In this document: in pieces, positions 37,900-49,358 of the stretch
Layout: every line of letters starts with the position of its first letter
Numbering within the stretch: position 1 is the stretch's first letter
Source: Shinella curvata
GTDB lineage: Bacteria; Pseudomonadota; Alphaproteobacteria; Rhizobiales; Rhizobiaceae
Reading direction: 5' to 3'
Assembly (NCBI RefSeq): GCF_022899935.1
Contig: NZ_JALJCJ010000002.1
Location: 62,001-126,000, forward strand
DNA: 64,000 nucleotides
Notes under the pieces: generated by a model
Seen by the model: the letters and a program-made list of their open reading frames with translations, nothing else
Told to the model about the DNA's origin: nothing
Databases searched by the model: none
Made by a program: the position numbers and the translations under genes

Positions 37900-39012
37900 T
37901 CAAGCCTTCAGGTTTTCACGGATCGCGGCCGAGATCGCCGCAAGCCCCTTGCGCAACTCGTCCTCGGTCGGCCAGGCATAGCCGATGCGGAAGTGCCGGT
38001 CGTCCTGTTCGAACCAGCTGCCGCGGCCGACATAGGCCTGGTGGCGGCTGTAGAGGCTTTCGTGGAAGCCGGCGAGATCGACATTGGCCGAGGGCACGAT
38101 GCGCGGGAAACAGACGCAGCCGCCTGACGGCTCGATCCACTCGACGAGCGGCTCGGAAGTGATCCAGTCCTTGACGATGGCAAAGGCGCTGGCGATGCGG
38201 GTATTGTTGAAGGCGAGCCACGCATCGCGCTGGCTGAGCGCGACATAGGCGATGTATTCATCCACCGTGCTGCCGGAAATGCCGATCTGCTCGCGCGCGG
38301 CCAGGAAGGTTTCCATCAGGACCGCATCGCGCGTGATCAGCCAGCCGATGCGGATGCCGGGAATGCCGTAGGTCTTGGAGAGCGAGGACACGCTGATCAC
38401 CCGGTCCGACAGGCTGGCGGCGACCGGCAGCATCGTGCCCGCGGTCATCTCGCGATAGGTCTCGTCGAAGAGCAGGCGGGTGCCCTTGCGCTCGATGAGG
38501 GCGACCAGCGCCTTCAGCTCGCTTTCGGAAATCATCACGCCGGTCGGGTTGTGCGGATAGGTGACCGAGACATATTTCGTCTCCGGCCGGATTGCCGCCT
38601 CGATGGCGGCGAGGTCAATCCGGTAGCCGGTCTCGAAGGTGAGATCGACAATGCTCATGTCGGCGCCGATGGTGCGCGGCGTCTCAAGGTTCGTCGCGTA
38701 GTTCGGCCGCACGACGACGATGTGGTCGCCGGCCTCCAGCATCGAGGTCGCGATGATGAAGAGCGCGCCCGCCGCACCCGCCGTGACGAGCACGTCGTCG
38801 GCCTTCAGGCCGTCACCCGCGCCGGCAATCAGGCCGCGCAGATCCGGCGCGCCGCGGTGGTCGCCGTAGCAGAGCAGGATGTCGTCCAGCCTGAGGTTCA
38901 GCTCACCGAGGCGGCGGTCGGCGACTGAGCTTTCCGAGAGATTGTAGCGGATCGTGTCGTATCCGAGCTGCTCGGGGGATTCCAGCTCGATGGGCATGCG
39001 GACATATTTCAT
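37900..39012 (-). CDS. Class I/II PLP aminotransferase
   Basis: 370 residues from the ATG at 39012 (AGAGGAGAG ribosome site). Fold type I: GALFIIATSMLEAGDHIVV, PHNPTGVMIS, LLFDETYREM, and the Schiff-base lysine in VSSLSKTYGIPGIRIGW. It would transfer the amino group of an amino acid to a keto acid. It is divergent from a polar amino acid ABC importer, so it probably uses the imported amino acid. The exact substrate cannot be read from the sequence. Confidence 0.87.
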   Translation of the reverse strand: MKYVRMPIELESPEQLGYDTIRYNLSESSVADRRLGELNLRLDDILLCYGDHRGAPDLRGLIAGAGDGLKADDVLVTAGAAGALFIIATSMLEAGDHIVVVRPNYATNLETPRTIGADMSIVDLTFETGYRIDLAAIEAAIRPETKYVSVTYPHNPTGVMISESELKALVALIERKGTRLLFDETYREMTAGTMLPVAASLSDRVISVSSLSKTYGIPGIRIGWLITRDAVLMETFLAAREQIGISGSTVDEYIAYVALSQRDAWLAFNNTRIASAFAIVKDWITSEPLVEWIEPSGGCVCFPRIVPSANVDLAGFHESLYSRHQAYVGRGSWFEQDDRHFRIGYAWPTEDELRKGLAAISAAIRENLKA

Positions 39013-39215
39013 GGGGCTCTCCTCTGGCCTGCATACCAAAGGGCTAGATCAACCTGATGTCACATTCCATCCACCCCGAGGGTGATGGCGGTCGTCATTT
39101 TCGGGCTCATCGGCATCATCCCCTAGGTGGATTTCCTCCCCCCCTCCTGGCGGCGCATCGTTGCCCATCGGCGGAGTGAGGACCGTCGTCAGAGCCAACA
39201 AAGAAGGGGAATGCC

Positions 39216-40030
39216 ATGAAACTCATGACCGGTCTGTTGTCCGCCACAGTTGTCAGCCTGATGGCGGTTGCCATGCCCGCCCAAGCCGAAACGCTGCGCG
39301 TCGGCATGGAATGCACCTACGCGCCCTTCAATTACCGCACGCCCGAAGGCGAGATGGCCGGCTACGATGTCGACGTCGCCAAGGGCATTGCCGAGCGCAT
39401 CGGCGTCGAGCTTGATTACGTCTGCCAGGAATGGGACGGCATGATCCCGGCGCTGCTCGCCAGCAAATTCGACCTGATCGTCGCCTCCATGTCGATCACC
39501 GAGGAGCGCAAGCAGAAGATCGATTTCTCGGTTCCCTATCGTGTGTCGCTCGGCCGCATCCTCGGCTCAAAGGACGCAGCGCTGAAACTGTTCGACGCGG
39601 ACGGCAAGCCGATCCCGGACGCCTTCAATGGCCTGCGCTTCGGCGTGGAGCGTGCTTCGACCTATGCGAAATGGGTGGAAGCCAAGCTGCCGGGCGCGGA
39701 AATCGCGCTTTACGACGGCGCCCAGCCCATGCTGCTCACCTGCAGAACGGCCGCATCGATATCGCCATCACCAATCCGATGAAGGCCTATCTCGACTTCC
39801 TCAGCAAGGAGAACGGTGCCGGCTTCGAATTCGTCTCGCCGCCGATTGACGAGGTCGAATATTTCGGCCCGGGCGTCGGCGTGGGCCTGCGCAAGGGCAA
39901 TGACGAACTGCTCGCCAAGATCGACAAGGCGCTCGAGGAGATGATCAAGGACGGCTCGCTGGAAAAGTTCAGCCTGAAATATTTCCCCTTCTCCATCCAG
40001 CCGGCAAACTGGAAGGGCGTCGGCCAATAA
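39216..40030 (+). pseudogene. Polar amino acid ABC substrate-binding protein, disrupted by a one-base frameshift
   Basis: The first frame gives signal peptide (MPAQAE end), TLRVGMECTYAPFNY and the HisJ-type lobes until about codon 174, then runs out of frame and stops at 39782. A second frame, one base back, continues the protein as LQNGRIDIAITNPMKAY to KYFPFSIQPANWKGVGQ, ending at 40030. The break is at about 39737, where CTCACCTGCAG would read CTC-GAC-CTG-CAG with one G inserted. A full protein would have about 271 residues. The rest of the operon is intact, so either a recent mutation or a sequencing error explains it; without the binding protein the importer would not work. Confidence 0.88.
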
Positions 40031-40039
40031 CAAGACCTC

Positions 40040-40066
40040 CGGGCGTCGCGTCAGACGCGGCGCCCG
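40040..40066 (+). other. Intercistronic hairpin after the binding-protein gene
   Basis: Stem CGGGCGTCGCGT / ACGCGGCGCCCG, twelve pairs with one U-G, and a three-base loop (CAG). No U-tract. It stands between the binding-protein region and the first permease gene, as in the other two importer loci in the window. Confidence 0.55.
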
Positions 40067-40094
40067 ATCCGCATAGAGATTCTGGAGGTACGGC

Positions 40095-40790
40095 ATGTCG
40101 ATACTCGACGGCTGGTGGGACGACTTCTTCTTCGGCCTGATGACGGTGCTTCAGGTCTTTTCGGTGTCGCTGGTGATCGCGGTCGTGTGCGGTCTCCTCG
40201 GCGCCTCGGCGAAACTGTCCAAAAGCCGCATCCTGCGCGGCATCGCCCAAGGCTACACCATCGTGTTTCGCGGTGCGCCGGAACTTCTGGTCCTGCTGCT
40301 CTTCTATTTCGGCATGGCGATCGCGCTCACCAAGCTGGTGCAGTTCGTCAATCCATCGGTGAAATTCATCGACCTGCCGCCGTTCTGGGCGGGCTCCATC
40401 GCCATCGGCCTGATCGTCGGCGCCTATATGACCGAGACCTTCCGGGGCGCCTTCCTCGGCGTCGATCGCGGGCAGGTCGAGGCGGCGCGGGCGCTCAGCC
40501 TCAAGCGTCATCAGATCTTCCGCTATGTGCGCCTGCCGCAGATGTGGCGGCTGGCGCTGCCGAATTTCGGCAATCACATGCTGTCCATCATGAAGGACAC
40601 CGCACTCGTCTCGATCATCGGGCTGGAGGAAATCCTCTTCGTCGCCAAGATGGCGAACTCGCTCATCCACCGCCCCTTCCTGCTCTACATGACCGTCGCC
40701 CTGATCTACCTGGCCATGACCACTGTCATCACGCTCGCCGTCGGCTGGCTGGAGCAGCGCGCCAACCGTCATCTGAGAGGTGCCCGATGA
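40095..40790 (+). CDS. Polar amino acid ABC permease (HisQ type)
   Basis: 231 residues with five predicted membrane helices; inner-membrane permease of the HisMQ family. The ATPase-contacting EAA loop appears as DRGQVEAARALSLKRHQIFR. It starts 64 bases after the disrupted binding-protein gene and overlaps the next permease by four bases. Paired with the HisM-type permease in a heterodimeric channel. Confidence 0.92.
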   Translation: MSILDGWWDDFFFGLMTVLQVFSVSLVIAVVCGLLGASAKLSKSRILRGIAQGYTIVFRGAPELLVLLLFYFGMAIALTKLVQFVNPSVKFIDLPPFWAGSIAIGLIVGAYMTETFRGAFLGVDRGQVEAARALSLKRHQIFRYVRLPQMWRLALPNFGNHMLSIMKDTALVSIIGLEEILFVAKMANSLIHRPFLLYMTVALIYLAMTTVITLAVGWLEQRANRHLRGAR

Positions 40791-41479
40791 GCTTCGATCT
40801 CTCGCTGATCGCCACCAGCCTGCCGAAGATCCTTCAGGGCCTGGGGCTGACCCTCAACCTTCTCGCCGTCTCCACCCTGTTCGGCCTGATCCTAGCCGTC
40901 GGCATCCTGCTGATGCGGCTGTCGCACCGGTCCTGGCTCGTCTGGCCGGCCAAGGCCTATATCTACTTCTTCCGCGGCACCCCGCTGCTCGTCCAGCTCT
41001 TCGTCATCTATCACGGGCTGCCGCAGTTCGGCTTCATCCGGCAGAGCGTGCTCTGGCCGATCCTGCGCGAACCCTACTGGTGCTCGGTCATTGCGTTGTC
41101 GCTCAACACGGCGGCTTACGTCTCGGAAATCCTGCGCGGCGGCGTGCTCGGCGTCGACAAGGGTTTTGTCGAGGCCGGCAAGGCGCTCGGCCTTTCCAAG
41201 TTCCAGCGCACCACCCGCATCACCGCCCCGCTCGCCGTCCGGCTGGCGCTGCCCGCCTACAGCAACGAGATCGTCTCCATGCTGAAGTCGACCGCGCTCG
41301 CCTCCACCGTCACGCTGATGGAAATGACGGGTGTCGCCCGCACCATCGTGGCCGATACCTTCGCCCCTTATGAGATCTTCATCGCCGCGACGATCATCTA
41401 TCTCGTGCTCGTCTGGATCATCCAGACCGGCTTCACGCTGATCGAGACCTATGCGAACCGCCATGTGAGAAAGACCTGA
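40787..41479 (+). CDS. Polar amino acid ABC permease (HisM type)
   Basis: 230 residues; the ATG overlaps the previous stop (ATGA). HisM-like features: [20 protein letters not shown] at about 62-82 and the EAA loop [20 protein letters not shown]. The open frame extends far upstream, but only the part from 40787 is protein-like. Overlaps the ATPase start by one base. Confidence 0.92.
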   Translation: MSFDLSLIATSLPKILQGLGLTLNLLAVSTLFGLILAVGILLMRLSHRSWLVWPAKAYIYFFRGTPLLVQLFVIYHGLPQFGFIRQSVLWPILREPYWCSVIALSLNTAAYVSEILRGGVLGVDKGFVEAGKALGLSKFQRTTRITAPLAVRLALPAYSNEIVSMLKSTALASTVTLMEMTGVARTIVADTFAPYEIFIAATIIYLVLVWIIQTGFTLIETYANRHVRKT

Positions 41480-42216
41480 TGGCCGATATCATTGTCCTGG
41501 AAAAGATGAACAAGTTCTACGGCACCTATCACGCGCTGAAGGACGTCAATCTCACGATCGCCAAGGGCGAGAAGGTCGTGGTCTGCGGCCCCTCGGGCTC
41601 GGGGAAATCGACCATGATCCGCTGCATCAACCGGCTCGAGGAGCATGACGGCGGCCGCATCGTCGTCGGCGGCCAGGAGCTGACCGATGACGAGAAGAAG
41701 ATCGATCTGGTGCGCCGCGAAGTCGGCATGGTGTTCCAGAGCTTCAACCTCTTCCCGCATATGACCGTGCTGGAGAACCTGACGCTCGCGCCGCGCCTGG
41801 TGCGCAAGATGGCGACGGCGGAGGCGGAAGCCATCGCCATGAAATATCTCAGCCGCGTGCGCATTCCCGACCAGGCGCACAAATATCCATCACAGCTTTC
41901 GGGCGGTCAGCAGCAGCGCGTCGCGATCGCCCGTGCGCTCTGCATGAACCCGGAGGTGATGCTGTTCGACGAGCCGACCTCGGCGCTAGACCCGGAAATG
42001 ATCTCCGAAGTGCTCGACGTGATGACCGACCTGGCCCGCGAAGGCATGACGATGGTCTGCGTGACGCACGAGATGGGCTTTGCCCGCTCCGTCGCCGACC
42101 GCATCGTCTTCATGGACCAGGGCGAGATCGTCGAAGTCTCCACCCCCGCCGAATTCTTCGCAGCCCCCAAGTCCGAGCGTGCCCGCACCTTCCTCGGACA
42201 GATCCTTGCCCATTGA
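41479..42216 (+). CDS. Polar amino acid ABC ATPase (GlnQ/HisP type)
   Basis: 245 residues. Walker [12 protein letters not shown]-loop in [17 protein letters not shown], signature [15 protein letters not shown], Walker [16 protein letters not shown] and switch His in [13 protein letters not shown]. All motifs intact, so the importer core should still be functional even though the neighbouring binding protein is frameshifted. Confidence 0.95.
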   Translation: MADIIVLEKMNKFYGTYHALKDVNLTIAKGEKVVVCGPSGSGKSTMIRCINRLEEHDGGRIVVGGQELTDDEKKIDLVRREVGMVFQSFNLFPHMTVLENLTLAPRLVRKMATAEAEAIAMKYLSRVRIPDQAHKYPSQLSGGQQQRVAIARALCMNPEVMLFDEPTSALDPEMISEVLDVMTDLAREGMTMVCVTHEMGFARSVADRIVFMDQGEIVEVSTPAEFFAAPKSERARTFLGQILAH

Positions 42217-42227
42217 GTAGAGCAGCC

Positions 42228-43007
42228 ATGACCGACAGCACCGAAACCTTCCTCGCCTTCGCCCAAGAGATCGCCGACAGCTCCCGCGCCCTGCTGCTGG
42301 CCGCCGCCGAAGAGGCGCCCCGCGTCGATCTGAAACAGGATGCGAGCTTCGTCACCGCCACCGACCGCGCCGTGGAAGCCCGGCTGCGCGAGCTGATCCG
42401 CGCCGCTTTTCCCGAGCACGGCATCATGGGCGAGGAATATGGCAGCGAGCGGCTGGATGCCGAATTCGTCTGGGTTCTCGACCCGATCGACGGCACCGCC
42501 GCCTGGGTCGCCGGCATCCCCGTCTATGGCACGCTGATCTCGCTGGCGCATGGCGGCAAGCCGCTGCTCGGCGTCATCGATCTGCCCGCAACGGCCGAGC
42601 GCCTGACCGGCATTTCCGGCCGCGGCGCCTGGCACAATGGTAAGCCGATCCGCTGCCGTAAGGGCACGGCGCTGGCCGATGCCTATATGACCTCCTCCAA
42701 CCCGCGCTTCGTGCCGGAAGCCGACCGCGCGCCCTTCGCGCGTCTCGACAATGCCGTGCAGTTCACGCAATACGGCGGCAGCTGCTACAGCTATGCCTGC
42801 CTTGCGCGTGGCCGCACCGACCTCGCCGTCGATGCCGGCTTCGACGCCTACGACCTCTTTGCCCCGACCGCCATCATCGAAGGTGCTGGCGGTGTCGTCA
42901 CCGACTGGCAGGGCGGTCCGCTCGATCTCGGCTGGAAGGGCTGCGTCGTCGCGGCCGGCGATGCGGCGCTTCATAGGCGTGCACTCGAGGTGCTTTCCTC
43001 TGGCTGA
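42228..43007 (+). CDS. Inositol monophosphatase-family phosphatase (histidinol-phosphatase-like)
   Basis: 259 residues from ATG 42228. Family motifs: metal-binding Glu in IMGEEYGSE, the WVLDPIDGTAAW signature and a C-terminal YDLFAPTAIIEGAGGVVTDW. It needs Mg2+ and hydrolyses phosphate monoesters such as inositol phosphate, histidinol phosphate or 3'-phosphoadenosine-5'-phosphate. The C-terminal Trp-Asp of the usual WDxAA motif is replaced by AYDLFAP, as in the HisN subgroup. It follows the amino acid ABC operon by twelve bases; a histidinol-type substrate would fit an importer of polar amino acids, but this is not proven. Confidence 0.83.
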   Translation: MTDSTETFLAFAQEIADSSRALLLAAAEEAPRVDLKQDASFVTATDRAVEARLRELIRAAFPEHGIMGEEYGSERLDAEFVWVLDPIDGTAAWVAGIPVYGTLISLAHGGKPLLGVIDLPATAERLTGISGRGAWHNGKPIRCRKGTALADAYMTSSNPRFVPEADRAPFARLDNAVQFTQYGGSCYSYACLARGRTDLAVDAGFDAYDLFAPTAIIEGAGGVVTDWQGGPLDLGWKGCVVAAGDAALHRRALEVLSSG

Positions 43008-43027
43008 CACACAACGCGACTGTTCGG

Positions 43028-43046
43028 CCCGGCTTCGGCTGCCGGG
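43028..43046. terminator. GC-rich hairpin between convergent genes
   Basis: CCCGGC / GCCGGG stem with a seven-base loop, in the 50-bp gap between the phosphatase stop and the convergent DUF982 stop. No U-tract, so the role in termination is tentative. Confidence 0.35.
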
Positions 43047-43057
43047 TCGTCTTCGCG

Positions 43058-43312
43058 TCAGTGCACGGTGATTGCGATATTCGCGTCGTAGGCCGCCGCG
43101 AGAAAAGCGTCGCGCACGTCTTCGTCCTCGACGTCCCCGTCCAGCGCGTCGGCACAGATTCGGATGGCGTTGTAGAAGGCGGCGCCATGCTGTTTCGGCC
43201 AGAATTCAAGCAGATAGGCCGCCGCTTCGAGGGAGCTGCGTACGATCACGAAGGTTCGCGCTTCGTCGTTGGTGACCACGACGGGCATCGGCCAGTTGTG
43301 CGTGCTTTCCAT
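43058..43312 (-). CDS. DUF982 protein
   Basis: 84 residues from an ATG with a perfect AAAGGAGG ribosome site; the open frame continues upstream but only this part is protein-like. It has the DUF982 pattern: LEAAAYLLEFWP, then a middle AIRICADALDG and a C-terminal RDAFLAAAYDANI. The family is small, of unknown function and frequent in Rhizobiales. A second member lies at 49359-49625. A stress-type promoter precedes it. Confidence 0.8.
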   Translation of the reverse strand: MESTHNWPMPVVVTNDEARTFVIVRSSLEAAAYLLEFWPKQHGAAFYNAIRICADALDGDVEDEDVRDAFLAAAYDANIAITVH

Positions 43313-43345
43313 GACGAGCCTCCTTTCGCTGCCCCTCTCCCCTAC

Positions 43346-43370
43346 AATCAGGGATGGCGGAAAAAGTTCC
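43346..43370 (-). promoter_or_regulatory. Candidate EcfG (RpoE2) promoter of the DUF982 gene
   Basis: On the minus strand: GGAAC (43370-43366), 16 bases, GATT (43349-43346), then 33 bases to the ATG. The -35 and spacing are perfect; the -10 is weaker than CGTT. Confidence 0.45.
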
Positions 43371-43412
43371 ACGCGAAGGGAATGAGGCTGCTGGCTGGAG
43401 GCGCTTTGTCGT

Positions 43413-43790
43413 CTAGCTGCGGATCTGATGGCGCTTGAAGTCCGTCCGTGACACCACACCGGAAAGTCGGCTCTGGCGGTCGAGCACGGCGAGACGGCGC
43501 AGATGCAGCGATTGCATGTTGGCGAGCACGTTTTCCGGCGCCTCGTCGTCATAACAATAGGTGATGTTGGTCGTCATTATGTCGGCGACCTTGGTTGTCT
43601 CGGCGTCGAGACCGGGAGCGACCGCGCGCAGGATGATGTCGCGATCCGTCAATGTGCCGACGAGTCCGCTAGCATCGGCCACCGGCAGGAAGGCGATGTC
43701 CCATTCCGCCATGAGGTTTGCGGCATATTGCAAGGTTTCCTCCGGGCGGACGAGGTGAACGTTGCGGGTCATGATGTCGCCGATGTGCAT
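43413..43790 (-). CDS. Two-CBS-domain protein
   Basis: 125 residues from ATG 43790. CBS 1 about 1-60 (MHIGDIMTRNVHLVRPEETL, TDRDIILRA) and CBS 2 about 67-123 (VADIMTTNITYCYDDE, SGVVSRTDFKRH). Stand-alone CBS proteins bind adenine nucleotides as energy or redox sensors. Its start lies 22 bases inside the treZ C-terminus. Sibling of the protein at 49622; both are adjacent to DUF982 genes and to stress-type promoters. Confidence 0.87.
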   Translation of the reverse strand: MHIGDIMTRNVHLVRPEETLQYAANLMAEWDIAFLPVADASGLVGTLTDRDIILRAVAPGLDAETTKVADIMTTNITYCYDDEAPENVLANMQSLHLRRLAVLDRQSRLSGVVSRTDFKRHQIRS

Positions 43791-45622
43791 GGGGGCCTCT
43801 CGAAAATGACTTCTGTAGGAACCACCGAGCGCATTTTTGGTTCCAGGACCCGTCGTGTTCGATCGAGAGCGACGCATATCCAGGGGCCGCTGCTCTCGCG
43901 GGGCGAAAGCGAGAAGATCGTGTCGCCCGGAACGGAAGGCTGCACGCCGCCTCCCGCCGTCAGGTGCGCGCGAAGCTGGAGCGTTCCTGCGGATGAGCGC
44001 CAGTCGATTGCGACAATGCCGTCTCCGGCCGGCGGGATGTGCGGCTCCACCCGGCCGTTTTTCAGCAGCGGTACGATATGTTGCTGCCGCAGGCGGATCA
44101 GGTCGCGGATGAAATCCATATGCCGCCGGCCCTCCGGAGAGGCGGCGCGGGTCCAGTCGAGTTTCGAGCGCAGGAAGGTTTCGTCGGCCAGTGGATCGGG
44201 CAGGTCGTCTATAGTCTTGCCTTCCGGCAGGCCGCCGAATTTTTCCGCCTCGACCTCGCGTCCTGCCTTCGTCGCCTGGGCGAGCTCGCCTTCGAAATCC
44301 ACGAAGAACTGGAAGGGCTGTTCTTCGCCGTATTCGTCACCCATGAAGATGAGCGGCACCGGCGGGGACAGCATCAAGAGCGCCGTCATGACCCTGAGCA
44401 TGTGGGGGTCGGCCAGCGTCGTCAGCCGGTCGCCGAAGGCGCGGTTGCCGATCTGGTCGTGGTTCTGCAGGAAATTGATATTGACGTCGGGCGGCAGCGG
44501 ATCCTGCGGGGCCGGGCCGATGCGATCCTTCGCGCGGTCGGCGCGGGCAAAGCCTTTGGCGGCGGCGGCCTGGAGCGTGCCGAGCGTATCGTCGAGGAAA
44601 TCCTTGTAGTAGCCGCCCGTCTCACCGGTTGCGAGGACATGCAGCGCGTGGTGGAACTCGTCGTTCCAGCCGGCGGTATAGTGGCGGGTGACGCCGTCGT
44701 CGCGGTTCAGCAGGCTCCTGCGGCTCAGTTGATCCTCCACGACAAGGTGAGTGTGCCGACCGGGCGTTGCCGCCCGCACGGTTTCGGCCAGCTCGATGAG
44801 CAGGTGCGGCTCGCTGTCGTCGATGATCTCTTCGGTGGCATCGAACCGAAGGCCGTCGAACCGATAGTCGACGAGCCAGTGCAGCGCGTTCTCGATGAAG
44901 TAGCGCCGTACCGCCGCTTCGTCGAAAGCGATGGACGAACCCCACGGTGTGTGGCGTTCGGGATGGAAGAAACGCGGCGCAAGGCGGGGCAGGACATTCC
45001 CGACCGGACCGAAGTGATTGTAGACGACGTCGAGCAGCACCATGATGCCATGACCGTGCGCGGCGTCGATCAGCGCCTTCAGATCGTCGGGGGTGCCATA
45101 GGCGGTATGCGGCGCATAGGGCAATACACCGTCGTAGCCCCAGCCGCGTGTGCCCGCGAAGTGGGAAACCGGCATGATCTCCATGGCGGTGATGCCGATG
45201 TTTCGCAGGTGCGGCAAGCGGTCGATTGCGGCGCGGAACGTGCCTTCGGGCGTGAAGGTGCCGATGTGCAGTTCGTAGAGGATCGCTTCTTCCCAGGGGC
45301 GCCCCGTCCAGCCGGTATGTTTCCAGGGGTAGCCACCATGATCGACGACGCGGGAGGGGCCATGGACATCATGCGCCTGCGCATGGGCGGCGGGGTCGGG
45401 GAGCGTCATGCCGTCGAAGAGGCGGAAGGCATAGTCGTCGCCGGGCTTCGCGTTTGTGCGCAGGCTATGCCATCCGTCGCCTGTTTGCCGCATGGCACTT
45501 TCGCGGCCGGCAACGACGAGCGTGACGGTTTCTTCCTCCGGCGCCCAGAGACGGAACGTGACGCCGCCCTCCTTTTCCAGGATAGGGCCCCAGCTGCGCC
45601 GCGTCATCGATGGCTCTGTCAT
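43769..45622 (-). CDS. treZ: Malto-oligosyltrehalose trehalohydrolase
   Basis: Releases trehalose from malto-oligosyltrehalose; cytoplasmic. 617 residues, GH13 type. An N-terminal beta-sandwich (about 10-100, WGPILEKEGGVTFRLWAPEE) is followed by the catalytic barrel: nucleophile Asp in YRFDGLRFDATEEI, acid Glu in LVVEDQLSRRS, stabilising Asp in LQNHDQIGNRAFG. The trehalose synthase partner TreY is not in the window. Divergent from glgX, whose product debranches the glycogen that feeds this route; both have stress-type promoters in the intergenic gap. The last 22 bases overlap the CBS gene. Confidence 0.93.
   Translation of the reverse strand: MTEPSMTRRSWGPILEKEGGVTFRLWAPEEETVTLVVAGRESAMRQTGDGWHSLRTNAKPGDDYAFRLFDGMTLPDPAAHAQAHDVHGPSRVVDHGGYPWKHTGWTGRPWEEAILYELHIGTFTPEGTFRAAIDRLPHLRNIGITAMEIMPVSHFAGTRGWGYDGVLPYAPHTAYGTPDDLKALIDAAHGHGIMVLLDVVYNHFGPVGNVLPRLAPRFFHPERHTPWGSSIAFDEAAVRRYFIENALHWLVDYRFDGLRFDATEEIIDDSEPHLLIELAETVRAATPGRHTHLVVEDQLSRRSLLNRDDGVTRHYTAGWNDEFHHALHVLATGETGGYYKDFLDDTLGTLQAAAAKGFARADRAKDRIGPAPQDPLPPDVNINFLQNHDQIGNRAFGDRLTTLADPHMLRVMTALLMLSPPVPLIFMGDEYGEEQPFQFFVDFEGELAQATKAGREVEAEKFGGLPEGKTIDDLPDPLADETFLRSKLDWTRAASPEGRRHMDFIRDLIRLRQQHIVPLLKNGRVEPHIPPAGDGIVAIDWRSSAGTLQLRAHLTAGGGVQPSVPGDTIFSLSPRESSGPWICVALDRTRRVLEPKMRSVVPTEVIFERPPCTSATS
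43820..43844 (-). promoter_or_regulatory. Candidate EcfG (RpoE2) promoter of the CBS gene
   Basis: On the minus strand: GGAAC (43844-43840), 16 bases, GGTT (43823-43820), then 29 bases to the CBS start at 43790. It lies inside the treZ 3' end, so the CBS gene can be transcribed on its own. Confidence 0.6.
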
Positions 45623-45651
45623 CCGTTTCCTCTTCTGTTTGCCGGATTGGG

Positions 45652-45676
45652 AACCGTGCGAGCGGCGAAATGTTCC
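45652..45676 (-). promoter_or_regulatory. Candidate EcfG (RpoE2) promoter of treZ
   Basis: On the minus strand: GGAAC (45676-45672), 16 bases, GGTT (45655-45652), then 29 bases to the treZ ATG. Its -35 directly abuts the -35 of the glgX promoter on the other strand (TTCCGGAA). Confidence 0.65.
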
Positions 45677-45701
45677 GGAACAATCCTCGTCTTTTCGCGT
45701 T
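45677..45701 (+). promoter_or_regulatory. EcfG (RpoE2) promoter of glgX
   Basis: GGAAC (45677-45681), 16 bases, CGTT (45698-45701): an exact match to the alphaproteobacterial general-stress consensus. Distance to the glgX ATG is 130 bases, leaving a longer leader than at the other sites. Confidence 0.75.
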
Positions 45702-45831
45702 GCACCATCGCGTTTTCACACCCTGCCGAAGGTTGCGCAGAGACCTTTCGGGTGTGAATCCGCATTGGCCGCTTCAGCCAGCCGCAGCTGCATCCGGGAG
45801 GCCATCCGTTCGCTCGAAGGGGACATATTGC

Positions 45832-47919
<2,088 letters not shown>

Positions 47920-47928
47920 TCGTCTGCC

Positions 47929-48993
47929 ATGGCGCCGGACACTCTTTCGCAAACCGGTCTCGTCTATGTCTCCGACAGCGAGCCGGGAATCCGGCGCCAG
48001 CGCGCCGGCCGCAGTTTCTGCTACCGTTTGCCGGACGGCGCGCTCGTGCGGGATGCGGCGCTGAAGGCGCGCATATCCGCGCTCGGCCTGCCGCCGGCCT
48101 ATGAGAACGTCTGGATATGTGTTCAGGACAACGGCCATCTGCAGGCGACCGGCTATGATGCGCGCGGTCGAAAACAGTATCGTTATCATGCCGACTGGCA
48201 GGCGCTGAAAAGCGGCGACAAGTTCGGCCAGCTCATCGCTTTCGGCCGAGCGCTGCCGAAACTGAGGCGGGTGGTGCGGCGCGATCTCGACGGCACGGCC
48301 GGCACCGTCGATACGATGCTGGCGGCCATCACGGTCCTGCTCGATGAGGCGCAGCTGCGTGTCGGGAACCGCACTTATGCGCAGGAGAACAAGACCTATG
48401 GCGCGACAACGCTGTTGAAGCGCCATGTCTCGCTGGCCGATGGCCATGTCGAGCTGCGTTTCACGGCAAAGGGCGGCAAACGTGTTCGCCGCACGTTGAA
48501 ACACCCGCGCCTGCAGCGGATTCTGGAAGAATGCGCCGACTTGCCCGGCCGGCAACTCTTTGTCTGGAGGGACGAGGCCAATCTGGTGCGACCGGTCGAT
48601 TCCGGCCGGCTCAACGCCTATCTTGCCGACATCTCAGGCATCAGCGTCTCGGCGAAGACGTTCCGTACCTGGGCAGGCAGCCTCGCGGCGTTCTCCCTGG
48701 CACGCCATGCCATCGAGGCCGGGGGGCGCGCGACGATCAAGGCTATGGCGATGGCCGCCTCCGAGGTTCTGCACAATACGCCGGCCATTGCACGGTCGAG
48801 CTATATTCACCCCGATATCATCGCCCTTGCCGAGACGCCGGAGATGCTTCGCATCGCCATGCGCCGCCCGCCATTGGCACTTGCAGGCCTGCGGGCGGAG
48901 GAGGAGCGGCTTCTGCGTTTTCTCGAAAGCCGCCGCAATGCACGTCGCCGCGCAGGCAGGAAAGCGCCGGTGCTATCGTCGCCCAAGGCGTGA
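47929..48993 (+). CDS. DNA topoisomerase IB
   Basis: 354 residues, poxvirus-like type IB enzyme that relaxes supercoils through a 3'-phosphotyrosine link. The Arg-containing LRVGNRTYAQENKTYG, a Lys loop FTAKGGKR, Arg in TFRTWAGS and catalytic Tyr292 in IARSSYIHPDI are all present, so it should be active. It starts nine bases after glgX and is probably co-transcribed from the same promoter. Stand-alone topoisomerase IB genes in rhizobia are often stress-linked; context agrees. Confidence 0.92.
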   Translation: MAPDTLSQTGLVYVSDSEPGIRRQRAGRSFCYRLPDGALVRDAALKARISALGLPPAYENVWICVQDNGHLQATGYDARGRKQYRYHADWQALKSGDKFGQLIAFGRALPKLRRVVRRDLDGTAGTVDTMLAAITVLLDEAQLRVGNRTYAQENKTYGATTLLKRHVSLADGHVELRFTAKGGKRVRRTLKHPRLQRILEECADLPGRQLFVWRDEANLVRPVDSGRLNAYLADISGISVSAKTFRTWAGSLAAFSLARHAIEAGGRATIKAMAMAASEVLHNTPAIARSSYIHPDIIALAETPEMLRIAMRRPPLALAGLRAEEERLLRFLESRRNARRRAGRKAPVLSSPKA

Positions 48994-49069
48994 GCATCGA
49001 CACAGCGTGACGCGGCCCTTCGAGAACATTCCAAGCCGGAGCAAGGTCGCTTCGGCATCGGAAAATACT

Positions 49070-49330
49070 CTAGGGCCGGAGTGGTGTCTCCTTGGGGGTG
49101 GCTTTGCGCCGGGGCTGCCGGGTCGAATCAATGGCCCTTCGGGTGGCGGCATCGGCTTCGACCGCGTTGCGTTTTGTTCGCAGATGTTCGGGAAGGGCAA
49201 TTCTTTCGAGCTCTGCGCGTTCGCGCGCTGCCTGTTCCCAATGCTCTTGGTCCTTGCCGTGCGGTCGGCCTGCCGTCTCCCAGAGACTGTAGGCGCGTTT
49301 GCTGATCCATTCCTGGCGTTCGTCTTGCAC
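49070..49330 (-). CDS. DUF2934 protein
   Basis: 86 residues. The N-terminal half matches DUF2934: QEWISKRAYSLWETAGRPHG followed by a WxxA-type helix (HWEQAARERAEL). The C-terminus is basic and variable. The function of the family is unknown. Last member of a four-gene minus-strand run (50233 down to 49070) that has an EcfG-type promoter at its head. Confidence 0.72.
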   Translation of the reverse strand: MQDERQEWISKRAYSLWETAGRPHGKDQEHWEQAARERAELERIALPEHLRTKRNAVEADAATRRAIDSTRQPRRKATPKETPLRP

Positions 49331-49358
49331 GATGATGTCCCTTTGAAAGTGTCGGCGG

